Numbered from the stretch's first letter, positions 32,091 to 42,283 are shown. The stretch: 64,000 nt of DNA from Vibrio sp. HI00D65 (GCF_001635455.1 NZ_LWEH01000013.1:124001-188000); one strand, 5' to 3'. Translations and numbers: made by a program. Notes: a model not told the origin generated them from the sequence alone.

Positions 32091-32538
32091 AGTGCTTCCT
32101 TTTTAATGGACACAGATCATGTTTGAAAGTGCCAAATGATACATTTCAGTACGCCAGTTTTTTCTTCAATTGTTACGCAATAGCTTGACAATTACAGCTA
32201 AAAATATTGGTTATTTGAGGCATTGTTAGCTACTACTTAGTAAGTAGAACGTTAAATTTGGTTACAGCACAGTTTCATAAGTGTTGGCCTTTTTCGTTTT
32301 TGAAATACACTTAATTATTCATTTTTATTAATACTTTTTAATATATTTCTTTAACTGAAAACAAAACTGGATGAGCTCAAAAAAGTATTGATTAACAACA
32401 ATTAAAGTATGGATTTCGTTGAACCACACTTTGTGTATGGTTTAATATTCGTGAGTAGATAGCTAAGAAAATGTTCCCAGTAAATTAGCTCCGCAAACGG
32501 GTTAATCGGAATTACTAAATACAAAATAGGCACAGTGT

Positions 32539-32718
32539 ATGAGTGATGTTAAAAAAGTTGAAGCGGGCGAAAAACGCTCGCTAGAGTGGAAGTCATTCCT
32601 CTTTATCGCGGTAGTTCTCTTTCCAGTATTGAGTGTAGCGTTTGTAGGTGGGTATGGGTTTATCGTCTGGGCACTTCAGGTATTCGTCTTCGGTCCTCCT
32701 GGTGCGCATGGCGTTTAA
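32539..32718 (+). CDS. torE: TorE/NapE family small membrane protein
   Basis: This 59-residue protein begins MSDVKKVEAGEKRSLEWKSF and has one membrane segment (about residues 20-48, FLFIAVVLFPVLSVAFVGGYG), ending FVFGPPGAHGV. The sequence is typical of the NapE/TorE family that accompanies periplasmic molybdoenzyme respiratory systems. Its exact role is not known. It lies 47 bases before the torC gene in the same direction and should be the first gene of the operon. The region 32091-32538 upstream holds no gene. An imperfect palindrome at 32422-32442 may be an operator. Confidence 0.85.
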   Translation: MSDVKKVEAGEKRSLEWKSFLFIAVVLFPVLSVAFVGGYGFIVWALQVFVFGPPGAHGV

Positions 32719-32765
32719 CGTCTATCAAGCCTCATTAGCATTTAGAAAGTTTAAGAGAGTAAAAA

Positions 32766-33950
32766 ATGAAATCGTTGATCATTAAACTGTGGCGAACTAT
32801 GTCTCGCCCAGCCGTCCACATCAGCCTTGGTGTGCTTACCATGGGTGGCTTTATAGCTGGTGTTATTTTCTGGGGTGGTTTTAATACAGCCCTAGAAGCT
32901 ACAAACACTGAAAAGTTTTGCATCAGCTGTCACACCATGCGTGATAACGTATACGTTGAACTGCAGGAAACGGTTCACTGGAAAAACCACTCGGGGGTTC
33001 GAGCTACTTGCCCTGATTGTCACGTACCTCATAATTGGACTGATAAGATTGCCCGTAAAATGCAAGCTTCAAAAGAAGTGTTTGCACAGGTATTTGGTAA
33101 CTATGGTGAACCGGGTGTTTTCGAAGAACGCCGTATTGAGCTTGCCAAGCACGAGTGGGACCGCTTCTCAGCGAATAAATCTTTAGAGTGTAAAAACTGT
33201 CATAACTATGACTCGATGGATTTTAACCAGATGTCCCCAACGGCTCGAATTCAGATGAAACAAGCAGCAGAGAAAGATCAGAGTTGTGTTGATTGTCATA
33301 AAGGTATCGCCCACCATTTACCTGCGGGCATGGATAGCATCGGTGGTATCGTTGGTGATCTTGAAGGTATGACCTCAAACACTGATTACGGTGTAGGTCA
33401 GCAACTAGTAAGTGTTCGTCACTTGCCAATCTACTTTGATGACAAAGGTGCGAAAGAAGCGGGTCTACTAAACCCAGCATCAACTGTAAAAGTTCTTGAA
33501 GACAAAGGCGACTACGTTGAAATTGAAATCGACGGCTGGCGTAAAGCGAAAGGCTTCGGTCGTGTAATTCAAGAAGACTTCGGTAAAAACATCGCAGTAG
33601 CATCTCTACTGAAAGAAGCATCAACAGACGCGAACGTTGTTACGGCTGGTGAGAAGAAAGTTGATGAGCTAACTGGTCTTCCTTGGGAGAAAGTAGCTGC
33701 GACAGTATGGATCAAGAAAGAATCTATGCTGAATGACATCAACCCTGTATGGGAAAAATCGAAAGAAGCTTACAAAACTAACTGTTCTGTATGTCACACA
33801 CAACCAGCTGAAGCGCACTTCGATGCGAACACATGGCCAGGTATGTTCGACGGTATGCTAGCGTTCGTTAACCTAGATACAGACAGTGAAGCACTGATCT
33901 TGAAGTACCTACAGAAACACTCTTCAGATTATGCTGAAGGTCACCACTAA
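32766..33950 (+). CDS. torC: Pentahaem c-type cytochrome TorC
   Basis: TorC is a membrane-anchored cytochrome that passes electrons from menaquinol to the periplasmic TMAO reductase. The 394-residue protein has an N-terminal anchor (about residues 17-40). A NapC/NirT-like domain follows with four haem motifs: CISCH (52-56), CPDCH (82-86), CKNCH (142-146) and CVDCH (174-178). A C-terminal domain holds the fifth, CSVCH (340-344). This 4+1 layout distinguishes TorC from tetrahaem NapC. torA follows after 26 bases. Confidence 0.95.
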   Translation: MKSLIIKLWRTMSRPAVHISLGVLTMGGFIAGVIFWGGFNTALEATNTEKFCISCHTMRDNVYVELQETVHWKNHSGVRATCPDCHVPHNWTDKIARKMQASKEVFAQVFGNYGEPGVFEERRIELAKHEWDRFSANKSLECKNCHNYDSMDFNQMSPTARIQMKQAAEKDQSCVDCHKGIAHHLPAGMDSIGGIVGDLEGMTSNTDYGVGQQLVSVRHLPIYFDDKGAKEAGLLNPASTVKVLEDKGDYVEIEIDGWRKAKGFGRVIQEDFGKNIAVASLLKEASTDANVVTAGEKKVDELTGLPWEKVAATVWIKKESMLNDINPVWEKSKEAYKTNCSVCHTQPAEAHFDANTWPGMFDGMLAFVNLDTDSEALILKYLQKHSSDYAEGHH

Positions 33951-33976
33951 TAAGCGTCGGATTGGAGTAAAAATAA

Positions 33977-36439
33977 ATGGCTATTACACGAAGAAGTTTT
34001 CTTAAAGGTGTAGCAACCACAAGTGCAGCGTCAGTTATCGGTCCAAGCTTATTGGCTTCAGCATCTGCAAACGCAGCTGAGTCTACAGGTACTTGGAAAG
34101 TAACAGGGTCACACTGGGGCGCGTTCCGCGCCCACATCTATGCGGGTAAAGTTCAAGAGATCAAACCGCTAGAACTAGACCAGAACCCAACAGAAATGTT
34201 GAACGGCATTAAGGGCATTATCTACAGCCCATCACGTGTTCGTTACCCAATGGTTCGTCTAGATTGGCTGAAGAAGCATAAATACAGTTCTGAGACGCGC
34301 GGTAACAACCGTTTCATCCGTGTAACGTGGGATGAGGCTCTAGACCTGTTCTACCGTGAGCTAGAGCGTGTTCAGAAAGAATACGGTCCATGGGCTTTAC
34401 ACGCAGGTCAAACTGGTTGGAACCAAACTGGTGCGTTCAACAACTGTACTGCACACATGCAACGTGCTGTAGGTATGCACGGTAACTTCATCACTAAAGT
34501 AGGTGACTACTCAACTGGTGCAGGTCAAACCATCATGCCTTACGTACTTGGTTCAACTGAAGTTTATGCACAAGGTACATCTTGGTCTGAAATCCTAGAT
34601 AATTCAGACAACATCATTCTTTGGGCAAACGACCCAGTGAAAAACCTACAAGTAGGTTGGAACTGTGAAACTCACGAATCTTTCAACTACCTAGCGCAGT
34701 TGAAGGAAAAAGTAGCGAAAGGCGAGATCAATGTTCTTTCTGTAGACCCAGTTAAGAACAAGACTCAACGTTACCTAGAGAACGATCACCTATACATTAA
34801 CCCGCTAACAGACGTAGCATTCATGCTTGCTGTTGCCCACGTGCTGTACAACGAAGACCTGTACGACAAGAAGTTCATTGAAACTTACTGTCTAGGTTTC
34901 GAAGATTTCATCAAGTACGTTCAAGGTGAAACGAAAGATAAAGTTGTTAAGACACCTGAGTGGGCTGCACCTATCTGTGGCGTGAAAGCGGACAAGATTC
35001 GTGAATTCGCACGCATGCTAGTGAATGGTCGTACACAGATCCTTATGGGGTGGTGTATCCAACGTCAAGAGCACGGTGAGCAGCCATACTGGGCAGTAGC
35101 AGTAGTGGCAGCAATGGTTGGTCAAATAGGCCTACCTGGTGGTGGTATCTCTTACGGTCATCACTACTCAAGTATTGGTGTACCTTCAACTGGTTTCGCG
35201 GGTCCCGGTGGCTTTCCTCGAAACTTAGATACAGGTATGAAACCTAAATGGGATAATAGTAACTTTAATGGCTACAGCCGTACTATACCGGTTGCAAGAT
35301 GGGTCGACAGTTTGCTAGAACCTGGCAAAGAGATCAATTACAACGGGAGTAAAGTTAAACTGCCTGGTTTCAAGATGATGGTTATTTCAGGAAATAACCC
35401 ATGGCACCATCACCAAGATCGAAACCGTATGAAGCAAGCGTTTCAAAAGCTTCAAACAGTCGTCACTATTGATTTTGCATGGACAGCAACTTGTCGTTTC
35501 TCTGATATCGTTCTGCCTGCATGTACGCAGTGGGAGCGAAATGATATTGACGTATACGGATCTTATTCAAGCAAGGGTCTGATTGCAATGCATCGCCTAG
35601 TTGATCCATTGTTCCATTCTAAGTCTGATTTTCAAATCATGAGCGAACTTACTCAACGCTTCGGTCGTCGTGAGGAATACACTCGTGGTATGAGTGAGAT
35701 GGAGTGGATTCGCAGTCTTTACAACGACTGTAAGAAAGCGAACGACGGTAAGTTCGAAATGCCAGAGTTTAATGAGTTCTGGGAGAAGAGCGTACTAGAC
35801 TTCGGTCAAGGTAAGCCTTGGGTTCGTCACGCTGACTTCCGCCAAGACCCAGAAATCAACCCACTGGGTACACCTTCTGGCTTCATCGAGATCACTTCTC
35901 GTAAGATCGGTCGTTACGGTTACGAACACTGTCAAGAACACCCTATGTGGTTTGAGAAATCAGAACGTTCACACGGTGGTCCTGGCTCTGACAAACACCC
36001 GTACTGGCTACAATCTTGCCACCCGGACAAGCGTCTGCACTCTCAGATGTGTGAATCTGAAGATTTCCGTGCTACTTACGCTGTTAAAGGTCGTGAGCCT
36101 GTATACATCAACCCAGTTGATGCAAAAGCGAAAGGTATTAGAGACGGCGACTTGGTGCGTGTATTTAACGACCGTGGTCAGCTTCTTGCTGGTGCCGTAC
36201 TTACTGACAGCTACCCACGTGGAGTTGTCCGTATCGAAGAAGGTGCTTGGTATGGTCCTCTAAATGAAAAAGTAGGTGCAATTTGTACTTATGGTGACCC
36301 TAACACACTTACTCAAGATATCGGCTCTTCTGAGCTAGCACAGGCTACTTCTGCGCACACATGTATTGTGGACTTTGAGAAGTTTGTTGGTAAGGCACCT
36401 CCAGTTACTGCTTTTGGCGGACCTATCGATGCATCTTAA
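33977..36439 (+). CDS. torA: Trimethylamine-N-oxide reductase TorA
   Basis: TorA reduces TMAO to trimethylamine in the periplasm as the terminal enzyme of anaerobic respiration. The 820-residue molybdenum enzyme begins with a twin-arginine signal (TRRSFLKG at residues 4-11, cleavage near ASANAAES). The molybdenum-ligand serine is expected in [10 protein letters not shown] near residue 179, and cofactor-binding segments are present throughout, with no iron-sulfur cysteine cluster, as in the DMSO/TMAO reductase group. The chaperone TorD and the TorTSR sensors are not in the window. A strong terminator follows. Confidence 0.95.
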   Translation: MAITRRSFLKGVATTSAASVIGPSLLASASANAAESTGTWKVTGSHWGAFRAHIYAGKVQEIKPLELDQNPTEMLNGIKGIIYSPSRVRYPMVRLDWLKKHKYSSETRGNNRFIRVTWDEALDLFYRELERVQKEYGPWALHAGQTGWNQTGAFNNCTAHMQRAVGMHGNFITKVGDYSTGAGQTIMPYVLGSTEVYAQGTSWSEILDNSDNIILWANDPVKNLQVGWNCETHESFNYLAQLKEKVAKGEINVLSVDPVKNKTQRYLENDHLYINPLTDVAFMLAVAHVLYNEDLYDKKFIETYCLGFEDFIKYVQGETKDKVVKTPEWAAPICGVKADKIREFARMLVNGRTQILMGWCIQRQEHGEQPYWAVAVVAAMVGQIGLPGGGISYGHHYSSIGVPSTGFAGPGGFPRNLDTGMKPKWDNSNFNGYSRTIPVARWVDSLLEPGKEINYNGSKVKLPGFKMMVISGNNPWHHHQDRNRMKQAFQKLQTVVTIDFAWTATCRFSDIVLPACTQWERNDIDVYGSYSSKGLIAMHRLVDPLFHSKSDFQIMSELTQRFGRREEYTRGMSEMEWIRSLYNDCKKANDGKFEMPEFNEFWEKSVLDFGQGKPWVRHADFRQDPEINPLGTPSGFIEITSRKIGRYGYEHCQEHPMWFEKSERSHGGPGSDKHPYWLQSCHPDKRLHSQMCESEDFRATYAVKGREPVYINPVDAKAKGIRDGDLVRVFNDRGQLLAGAVLTDSYPRGVVRIEEGAWYGPLNEKVGAICTYGDPNTLTQDIGSSELAQATSAHTCIVDFEKFVGKAPPVTAFGGPIDAS

Positions 36440-36470
36440 ACAAATTATTTAAGCAGCCAAGTTTAGGTTA

Positions 36471-36506
36471 AAGCCCCTGTAAGCCAAGCTTATAGGGGCT
36501 TTTTTG
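36471..36506 (+). terminator. torECA terminator
   Basis: A 13-bp stem starting AGCCCCT / AGGGGCT, with a CAA loop, is followed by six T. It lies 32 bases after the torA stop. The sequence 36507-36650 shows nothing further. Confidence 0.9.
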
Positions 36507-36651
36507 ATTTTGACAATTACATATAAGTATTTATGGTTAGACGCTTTTGGAGCGCGTCCGGAAGAGTACGGATAGAGGACAGATAGTTAAGCTTCCAGGC
36601 TAGAGTGTGTTGATAGCCAAGAGTTGCTGTAAGTAGTAATTAGGATGACAA

Positions 36652-36680
36652 AGCAAAAGGGTCGATACCAAGTATCGACC
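36652..36680 (-). terminator. Terminator of the putative metal exporter gene
   Basis: A perfect 9-bp stem GGTCGATAC / GTATCGACC (3-base loop) runs, on the minus strand, into CTTTTGC. It lies 28 bases after the stop. Confidence 0.7.
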
Positions 36681-36707
36681 TAATAGAAACCTATCGAGCT
36701 GCGAGAT

Positions 36708-37922
36708 TTAAATCTCGAATATAAACCAATACCCGTATGCACAGAGTAAAGCGGGTATACTTGAGTACAAGGTCGCGACCAGTGCGGCTTTAGGTGCCAT
36801 CGCAATGGCAGGGAAAAGTGCATCACCATCATTTGAAATTGCATTACCTACCTGAGCTGAAAGTGGAAGTGCGCCTGAAAGGTAAAGGCTAGTCACCAAT
36901 AATTGTGGTCCACAGCCCGGTAGCAAACCCATCAGGACCCCAGCCAGGGGGAGCATCATTCCCCAGCTTGAGAATAACGTTGCAAAATCAACATTTGCTA
37001 TTACGGAGCCGAACTCAAAGAAGAGGAAAGCGACCACAACCCAGGCTGTAACGAAGTTCGTATCCTGCGCTGTTTTTTGTAGTGGATGAGAGCCCAAACA
37101 TTTCTCGTCCTCACTTACCGCTGATTTGTAGTCTTTAATCTCACGAGTAAGGCCCCACAAAAACATTGAGCTAATCAACAAGATAGCGCCAACCCATTCC
37201 ATCGACATCTCAGGTAAAGCGAGCAGTTGATTGACATCGACTTGAAATGAGCCGAGTAGGGCAACCGCAGCGCCTGGGACAATCAATACTGACCACAAGT
37301 AACCTTGCAAATTGATCGCTTTTTTAGAAACGGCTTCTTTGTCTTGTGATTGCGATGAACAGCTTCTAACAGGTTCATTATTCTCAACTTGTTTAGGGCG
37401 TAAAAAGTCATCGGCGTGGAATAGGTTAATGATTCGACCTGAAGCCGTGCCGACGATGACACCCATCGCCATCATAGCGAGGCCTGTTTTCGGTTCGCTG
37501 GCAATAAGAAGGAAGGCTGCATCGCCCATAGTGGACACCAACACAGCGACAACAGCACCGAAACCGAGCTTACCCGAGATAAATTGTGTGGTTACCACGA
37601 TAGCACCACCACAACCGGGCAGCGCACCCATAAGGGCGGCAAATACAACTTGGTTAGAGCGAGATTGACGGACTAACTTACTGAATATGTTGTCTTTGTT
37701 GATATAGAGAGCTAGCCAGTGGTAGACCGCTAAGGTTAGAGCAACATAACAAGATACGGCCCAGAATGCGTCAGATAAGGTGGTTACCGTAAGCTCTCGC
37801 GTAGCCGGTGCTGCGACAAGAGCGGCAAGTGAAATTGGCAAAAGCAGTCGCTTGAAAGAGAGTGAAAACTGAGTGGTTTTCGCAGTGCTACTGCTTGGTA
37901 AAAATGAGATTAGTCGATCCAT
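36708..37922 (-). CDS. Putative manganese (heavy-metal) exporter, MneA/ArsP_2-like
   Basis: This 404-residue polytopic membrane protein has about ten hydrophobic segments and an internal repeat. The motifs MGALPGCGGAIVVTTQFISGKLGFGAVVAVLVSTMGDAAFLLIA and GLLPGCGPQLLVTSLYLSGALPLSAQVGNAISNDGDALFPAIA are given here only by their ends: residues starting ALPGCGG near 100 and LLPGCGP near 335, each followed by a conserved acidic GDA. A polar cytoplasmic loop separates the halves near 180-210. The pattern fits the family that includes the Vibrio cholerae manganese exporter MneA. A perfect Fur box lies 45 bases upstream, and a manganese-dependent pyrophosphatase gene is divergent. The manganese substrate is inferred. 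Confidence 0.75.
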   Translation of the reverse strand: MDRLISFLPSSSTAKTTQFSLSFKRLLLPISLAALVAAPATRELTVTTLSDAFWAVSCYVALTLAVYHWLALYINKDNIFSKLVRQSRSNQVVFAALMGALPGCGGAIVVTTQFISGKLGFGAVVAVLVSTMGDAAFLLIASEPKTGLAMMAMGVIVGTASGRIINLFHADDFLRPKQVENNEPVRSCSSQSQDKEAVSKKAINLQGYLWSVLIVPGAAVALLGSFQVDVNQLLALPEMSMEWVGAILLISSMFLWGLTREIKDYKSAVSEDEKCLGSHPLQKTAQDTNFVTAWVVVAFLFFEFGSVIANVDFATLFSSWGMMLPLAGVLMGLLPGCGPQLLVTSLYLSGALPLSAQVGNAISNDGDALFPAIAMAPKAALVATLYSSIPALLCAYGYWFIFEI

Positions 37923-37966
37923 AGATGTTACTCAAAAATAGGTGTCTAGATATTAATATATATGAA

Positions 37967-37981
37967 TGATAATAATTATCA
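37967..37981. promoter_or_regulatory. Fur (or Mur) box in the divergent metal region
   Basis: TGATAATAATTATCA is an exact 7-1-7 inverted repeat that matches the Fur core consensus, flanked by A/T bases. It lies 45-59 bases upstream of the exporter start and 144 bases upstream of ppaC. Confidence 0.82.
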
Positions 37982-38124
37982 ATTGCATTATTGGGTTTTT
38001 TCTCTATTCTTGAGGTGGGGAAAATCGACGAAACATGACCAAACTAAAAAAATAGGGTAAAGTGTGCCTAATAAAGATAGGCTCTATAGGTAGAGTCGTA
38101 ATTGATAGTGTAATAGGAAGAAAC

Positions 38125-39030
38125 ATGATTTTAGTTGTTGGTCACAAAAACCCTGATAGTGACAGTATTTGTAGTGCGTTAGTTGCAACAGAGCTTCTTA
38201 AAGCTCGTGGCGAGGAAGCGACACCAATTCGCCAAGGCGAGATCAACCGCGAAACTCAACACATTCTTGAAGTCGCTGGTGCAGAAATGCCAGAACTTCG
38301 TACTTCTGTTGCTGGTGAGAAAATCTGGCTAGTAGACTACTCAGATCTAGCACAAGCACCAGACGATGTTGCAGACGCAGAGATCCTAGGTATTGTCGAT
38401 CACCACCGTCTAGGCGACGTGATGACAGTTAACCCAATGGAAGCTTGGATCTGGCCTGTTGGTTGTACTAACACGGTACTTTTCAACATGTTCAAGATTG
38501 AAGGTCACGCTATCTCTCAACAAATCGCTAAGCTAATGATGTCTGCAATCCTTTCAGACACTGTTGGTTTCGCATCTCCAACTTGTACTCAAAAAGATAA
38601 AGACGCGGTTGCTGAACTTGCTGAAATCGCTGGCGTAGACGACGTTGATGCATTCATCAAAGCACTTCTAATCGCTAAAACAAACATCGAAGGCCTATCT
38701 GCAGCACAGCTAGTAGAAAAAGACCTTAAAGGCTACCCATTTAACGGTCGCGATGTTGTTGTTGGTCAAGTTGAACTTGCAACTCTTGAGCAAGTAGATG
38801 GCATGATCGAAGCACTTGAAGCGGATCTTGAAGAGCGTTGTGAGAAAGACGGTCTAGCATTCGCTGCTGTAATGCTTACTGACATCACTACTGCTCAAAC
38901 TCGTCTACTTTACAAAGGTGAGTGGGCTGAGAAATTGGTTAAGCACGAAAAAGATGGCGTGCTAATGATGGAAAATACATTAAGTCGTAAGAAGCAAGGC
39001 TGGCCTTGGCTTCAAGGTGAGCTTGTTTAA
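38125..39030 (+). CDS. ppaC: Manganese-dependent inorganic pyrophosphatase PpaC (family II)
   Basis: PpaC hydrolyses pyrophosphate to two phosphates and needs Mn2+. The 301-residue DHH-family protein begins MILVVGHKNPDSDSI, with metal ligands in GHKNPDSD. It also has VDYSD near residue 74 and GIVDHHR near 97, and a C-terminal DHHA2 domain ending in SRKKQGWPWL. The ATG at 38125 is preceded by AGGAAGAAAC; the open frame extends upstream to 38062 but has no family sequence. It is divergent from the putative manganese exporter. The high proportion of optimal codons suggests strong expression. Confidence 0.95.
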   Translation: MILVVGHKNPDSDSICSALVATELLKARGEEATPIRQGEINRETQHILEVAGAEMPELRTSVAGEKIWLVDYSDLAQAPDDVADAEILGIVDHHRLGDVMTVNPMEAWIWPVGCTNTVLFNMFKIEGHAISQQIAKLMMSAILSDTVGFASPTCTQKDKDAVAELAEIAGVDDVDAFIKALLIAKTNIEGLSAAQLVEKDLKGYPFNGRDVVVGQVELATLEQVDGMIEALEADLEERCEKDGLAFAAVMLTDITTAQTRLLYKGEWAEKLVKHEKDGVLMMENTLSRKKQGWPWLQGELV

Positions 39031-39047
39031 TCAAGTCTCTTAATAAT

Positions 39048-39077
39048 AAACGCCTGCTAAGTTAGCAGGCGTTTTTC
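39048..39077 (+). terminator. ppaC terminator
   Basis: A perfect 9-bp stem CGCCTGCTA / TAGCAGGCG with an AGT loop is followed by TTTTTC. Confidence 0.9.
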
Positions 39078-39179
39078 TTTGAAGTAAGCACTTTTCTTCA
39101 TCGATAATATTTGCAGTTAAAAGCACTCCGCATAAAATAACTTTAAGCGCAAAGTTACTGACTAAAGTAGGAAATTAAG

Positions 39180-39569
39180 ATGACTACACAGCTAGACGAT
39201 AAAAGAATCGCTGAAATCAATAAGTACACGGGTGAGCAACGCCTTAAGTACTGTGTGAAAGAAATCGTAGCAAACCGTGAAGTATGGATCTTAACCGATG
39301 AGCACGGTTGTGTAATGCTAAACACAGAAGACGAAGACTGCGTTCCTGTATGGCCAAACCAAGAGTTTGCTGAGTCATGGGCGACAGGTGACTGGGCTGA
39401 GTGTAAGGCTGAGTCTATCTCATTAAACAAATGGCACAGCCGCTGGACGAACGGTCTAGAAGACGATGAACTTGCTGTGGTTGTATTCCCTAATGAGCAA
39501 GAAGAAGGCGTTATCCTGTTCCCTGATGAATTCGACTTTGAGCTGAAGAAACAGGCTGCTAAGCGTTAA
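39180..39569 (+). CDS. DUF2750 domain protein
   Basis: The 129-residue, strongly acidic protein matches the DUF2750 family by its LKYCVKEIVANREVWIL start, the DEDCVPVWPNQEFAESWA centre and the VVFPNEQEEGVILFPDEF end. It is a small soluble protein and no activity is known to me. AGGAAATTAAG before the ATG is a good ribosome site. It is monocistronic, and a 9-10 bp hairpin at 39592-39619 follows it. Confidence 0.8.
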   Translation: MTTQLDDKRIAEINKYTGEQRLKYCVKEIVANREVWILTDEHGCVMLNTEDEDCVPVWPNQEFAESWATGDWAECKAESISLNKWHSRWTNGLEDDELAVVVFPNEQEEGVILFPDEFDFELKKQAAKR

Positions 39570-39591
39570 TCTTCTCGTTACATCATAATTC

Positions 39592-39619
39592 AGCGTTGCC
39601 TCGTGTTAGGCAACGCTTT
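39592..39619 (+). terminator. Terminator after the DUF2750 gene
   Basis: The stem AGCGTTGCC / GGCAACGCT has an 8-base loop and is followed by a short TTTC. The weak T-tract lowers confidence. Confidence 0.65.
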
Positions 39620-39673
39620 CATTCTGTATGCTGCCCCAGCGCTCCCCAAACAACACAATCACTATCTCACGTA

Positions 39674-40453
39674 CTAATATCCAACCAACTGATACAAAGG
39701 TGCTTGCTGTGCTGTCTTTGGTGCTCGTTTAAGTACACCCGCCTCTTGGTAACTTTTTAAAACTTTTCGCACAATGGGCTTTGCTTGTGCTTTGGTCATC
39801 CCAGGTTTTAACTCTGGTTCGTAAAGTAATTGAAGTAGCACCATGTCTAGCGGTGAAAGTAGGTCTTCTGGCGTATGATCGTTGAAGATGGAAGGGTAGG
39901 CTTTATCTGAATCATTGGGTAGCCCAAGAACTTGTGTGATTTCTTCTACGATACAGGCGACAAGCTTTCCTCGTGATCTGGCCTGATCAACAGGAATAAT
40001 GATTCCTGCATAGACAATTTCACCTTTTGCGTTAATTCGATAGCCCGCTGTGCAAATAGCACTGTTTAAGTGCTCGGTCGATTTGAGATTGAGTACGCGT
40101 TTGGATTCTGAAATCCACTTGCTTTGTCTGGTGTATATCCACTTAACGTTCGCTTCAGACTCTTTACTGACGAGTGAGATGGGGTGTTGGGTCACTTGAG
40201 CTAAGTGCTGGATATGTAGTTCGGCGAGTTCTTGATGAAGTTCTTTATCGCCGACACGATGGTCAATCCAAACTTTGATAGGTTGCTGCCATTTGGCGAG
40301 TGGTTTAGTTCCTGAGGAGTATTCGTGTTGCAGTGCCACGTTATAAAACGCAGTTTCTATGAAGGCTTTATCTAACCAAGTAAGCGGTGTGCTTGCCGCT
40401 TTAAATGAGAGGCCAACAAGCAAGAGGGGAAGCATTGAAGCGGTTCGTAACAT
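39674..40453 (-). CDS. DUF2927 domain secreted protein
   Basis: The 259-residue protein begins with a signal peptide (MLRTASMLPLLLVGLSFKAASTP, likely cleaved near residue 18-20). It carries the DUF2927 features: WQQPIKVWID, a central SAICTAGYRINAKGEI segment, CIVEEITQVLGLPND and LSPLDMVLLQLLYEPEL. CIVEEITQVLGL resembles the region of putative metallopeptidase-like proteins, but a full HExxH is absent. I start it at 40453, behind GGAGGGAAAGT. It lies 49 bases after sapF on the same strand, so it may be the last gene of the sap operon. Confidence 0.8.
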   Translation of the reverse strand: MLRTASMLPLLLVGLSFKAASTPLTWLDKAFIETAFYNVALQHEYSSGTKPLAKWQQPIKVWIDHRVGDKELHQELAELHIQHLAQVTQHPISLVSKESEANVKWIYTRQSKWISESKRVLNLKSTEHLNSAICTAGYRINAKGEIVYAGIIIPVDQARSRGKLVACIVEEITQVLGLPNDSDKAYPSIFNDHTPEDLLSPLDMVLLQLLYEPELKPGMTKAQAKPIVRKVLKSYQEAGVLKRAPKTAQQAPLYQLVGY

Positions 40454-40502
40454 ACTTTCCCTCCTATTAAACATCGCGTGGTCTTAGCTTAGTAGTTTCA
40501 GA

Positions 40503-41285
40503 CTAGTGATTTGGCGCTTTGGAGAAATGGCTCTCAACCAGTCTTTGGGTGATTTGGTGGCTTGGGTTGGTCAGTACTTCATCGGTGTCCCCGTTCTCAA
40601 CCACATTGCCTTCGTGCATCACAATGATTTTGTCGGTGATGTGCTTAACAATACCAAGGTGTTGAGATACGTAGACGAAGGATACGCCCATCTCTTCTTG
40701 CAGTTCTAAGAACAGGTTGATGATCTGAGAACGCATTGCCATATCTAGACCGTTCAGAGCTTCGTCAGCGACAATGATTGATGGCTGAAGTATCAAGGCA
40801 CGAGCTAGACAAACCCTTTGTTTCTGGCCCGCAGCAAGCATCTGAGGGTAGAAGTAAGCATGTTCAGGTAGAAGGCCTACACGTAAGAGTGTGTCTTTTA
40901 CACGGCGCATACGGGCTTCTGGTGGCATGTTGGTGTTTCGCTTTAAAGGGCCTTCCAGAATACGACCAATCTGAATACGCGGGTTAAGGGAAGTGTTGGG
41001 ATCTTGGAAGATCATGCGAATTAACTTACAGCGAGTAGAGTAGTCTTTGTGTTCCAGCTTTTCACCGTTTACACGAATTTCACCCGCAGTTGGTTCTACC
41101 ATGCCTGCTAGCATTCTTGCTAATGTCGATTTCCCAGAGCCATTCTGACCAATGAAGCCGATCGTTTGACCTGCTTCAAGCGTAAAGCTTACCGGTTTCA
41201 CCGCTTGATGAATCTTTTTACGGAAAAGGCCAGAGCGAGTCGTAAAGTCCTTAGATAATTCACTAACTTCTAATAATGCACTCAT
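40503..41285 (-). CDS. sapF: Peptide ABC transporter ATPase SapF
   Basis: SapF is one of two ATPases of the Sap importer, linked in enterobacteria to resistance to antimicrobial peptides and in Escherichia coli also to putrescine export. The 260-residue protein has the Walker A motif GQNGSGKST near residue 46, a signature segment around [15 protein letters not shown], and Walker B in [12 protein letters not shown]. The start overlaps the sapD stop (ATGA). It is the last of sapABCDF, which are all tightly coupled. Confidence 0.93.
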   Translation of the reverse strand: MSALLEVSELSKDFTTRSGLFRKKIHQAVKPVSFTLEAGQTIGFIGQNGSGKSTLARMLAGMVEPTAGEIRVNGEKLEHKDYSTRCKLIRMIFQDPNTSLNPRIQIGRILEGPLKRNTNMPPEARMRRVKDTLLRVGLLPEHAYFYPQMLAAGQKQRVCLARALILQPSIIVADEALNGLDMAMRSQIINLFLELQEEMGVSFVYVSQHLGIVKHITDKIIVMHEGNVVENGDTDEVLTNPSHQITQRLVESHFSKAPNH

Positions 41286-42283
41286 GATTTCTTTTTCTTC
41301 TCCATATTCAGAGGGAAATGACAGTTAAACTTATGGTTCTTAATTCGCTTGGTATGCGGGATTTCCACACACTGCCTCTGCGCGTAAGGGCAACGTGGCC
41401 CCAATCGACAACCAATAGGAAGGTGCTGTAGTGGAGGAATCGACCCTGGCAGTGACTGAAGTTTCTCTTTGTGTGGGATCCAGTCATTAAAGTCTGGCAT
41501 CGCTTTCAATAGAGCCACAGTGTATGGGTGCTTTGGTGCATCCAACAGTTTTTGTGTATCCGCAGATTCAACAGATTGGCCACAGTACATAACGGTAATT
41601 CGAGTCGCCCATTGAGTGATGGTCGTTAAGTCATGGCCGATCAGGATAATGGTCGTGTTATGGAGCTGATTCATTCGGCTCAATAATCGCAAGATCTGAG
41701 ACTGGGTAATTGGGTCCAAGTCGTTGGTCGGTTCATCGGCAATCAAGACTTTTGGCTTGGCAGCAATTGCCATCGCGATCATCACTTTTTGACACTCACC
41801 ATCGGTAAGCTCATAAGAGTAGCTGTCCATTAGACGCGAGTGATCTTTGATGCCGACTTTGTGCAACAGAGCGGTAGCTTGTTTCTTGCGCCACTTAAAT
41901 CGTTGCCACCATCGACCTTCAAAGGCGTGTGAGGGAATGGCTTCGATCAGTTGATTGCCCACTTTTTCCGAAGGATCAAGACACGTCGATGGTTCTTGGA
42001 AAATCATCGCGATGTCACGAGCAATAACACGTCTGCGCTCTTTCGGTGTCAGTTGAAGCAGGTCAACATTCCCCAGTCGCATACGGTCAGCGGATACCTT
42101 CCAGTTTTCTTTACAAACACCAACGATTGCTTTAGCAACCAAGCTTTTACCAGAGCCTGATTCACCTACTAAACCACGAATTTCCCCTTCATTGAGGGTA
42201 ATACTCATTCGATCTACCGCTTTAACCATCCCTTGAGGGGTCTCAATTTCAATGGTTAGATGTCGAATATCAAGTAACGGCAT
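41282..42283 (-). CDS. sapD: Peptide ABC transporter ATPase SapD
   Basis: This 333-residue oligopeptide-type ABC ATPase has Walker A GESGSGKS near residue 40 and Walker [13 protein letters not shown] near 188. It also has the C-terminal cysteine-rich oligopeptide-transporter extension ([15 protein letters not shown] near 295). The signature region reads [16 protein letters not shown], a variation of the usual LSGGQ that is normal for SapD. In Escherichia coli SapD also supports potassium uptake by the Trk system. It overlaps both neighbours by 1-4 bases. Confidence 0.93.
   Translation of the reverse strand: MPLLDIRHLTIEIETPQGMVKAVDRMSITLNEGEIRGLVGESGSGKSLVAKAIVGVCKENWKVSADRMRLGNVDLLQLTPKERRRVIARDIAMIFQEPSTCLDPSEKVGNQLIEAIPSHAFEGRWWQRFKWRKKQATALLHKVGIKDHSRLMDSYSYELTDGECQKVMIAMAIAAKPKVLIADEPTNDLDPITQSQILRLLSRMNQLHNTTIILIGHDLTTITQWATRITVMYCGQSVESADTQKLLDAPKHPYTVALLKAMPDFNDWIPHKEKLQSLPGSIPPLQHLPIGCRLGPRCPYAQRQCVEIPHTKRIKNHKFNCHFPLNMEKKKKS

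Noticed and set aside
38062-38124. N-terminal extension of PpaC
   Set aside because: The 21 extra residues lack family similarity, whereas the ATG at 38125 has a good ribosome site and gives the normal MILVVGHKNPD start.
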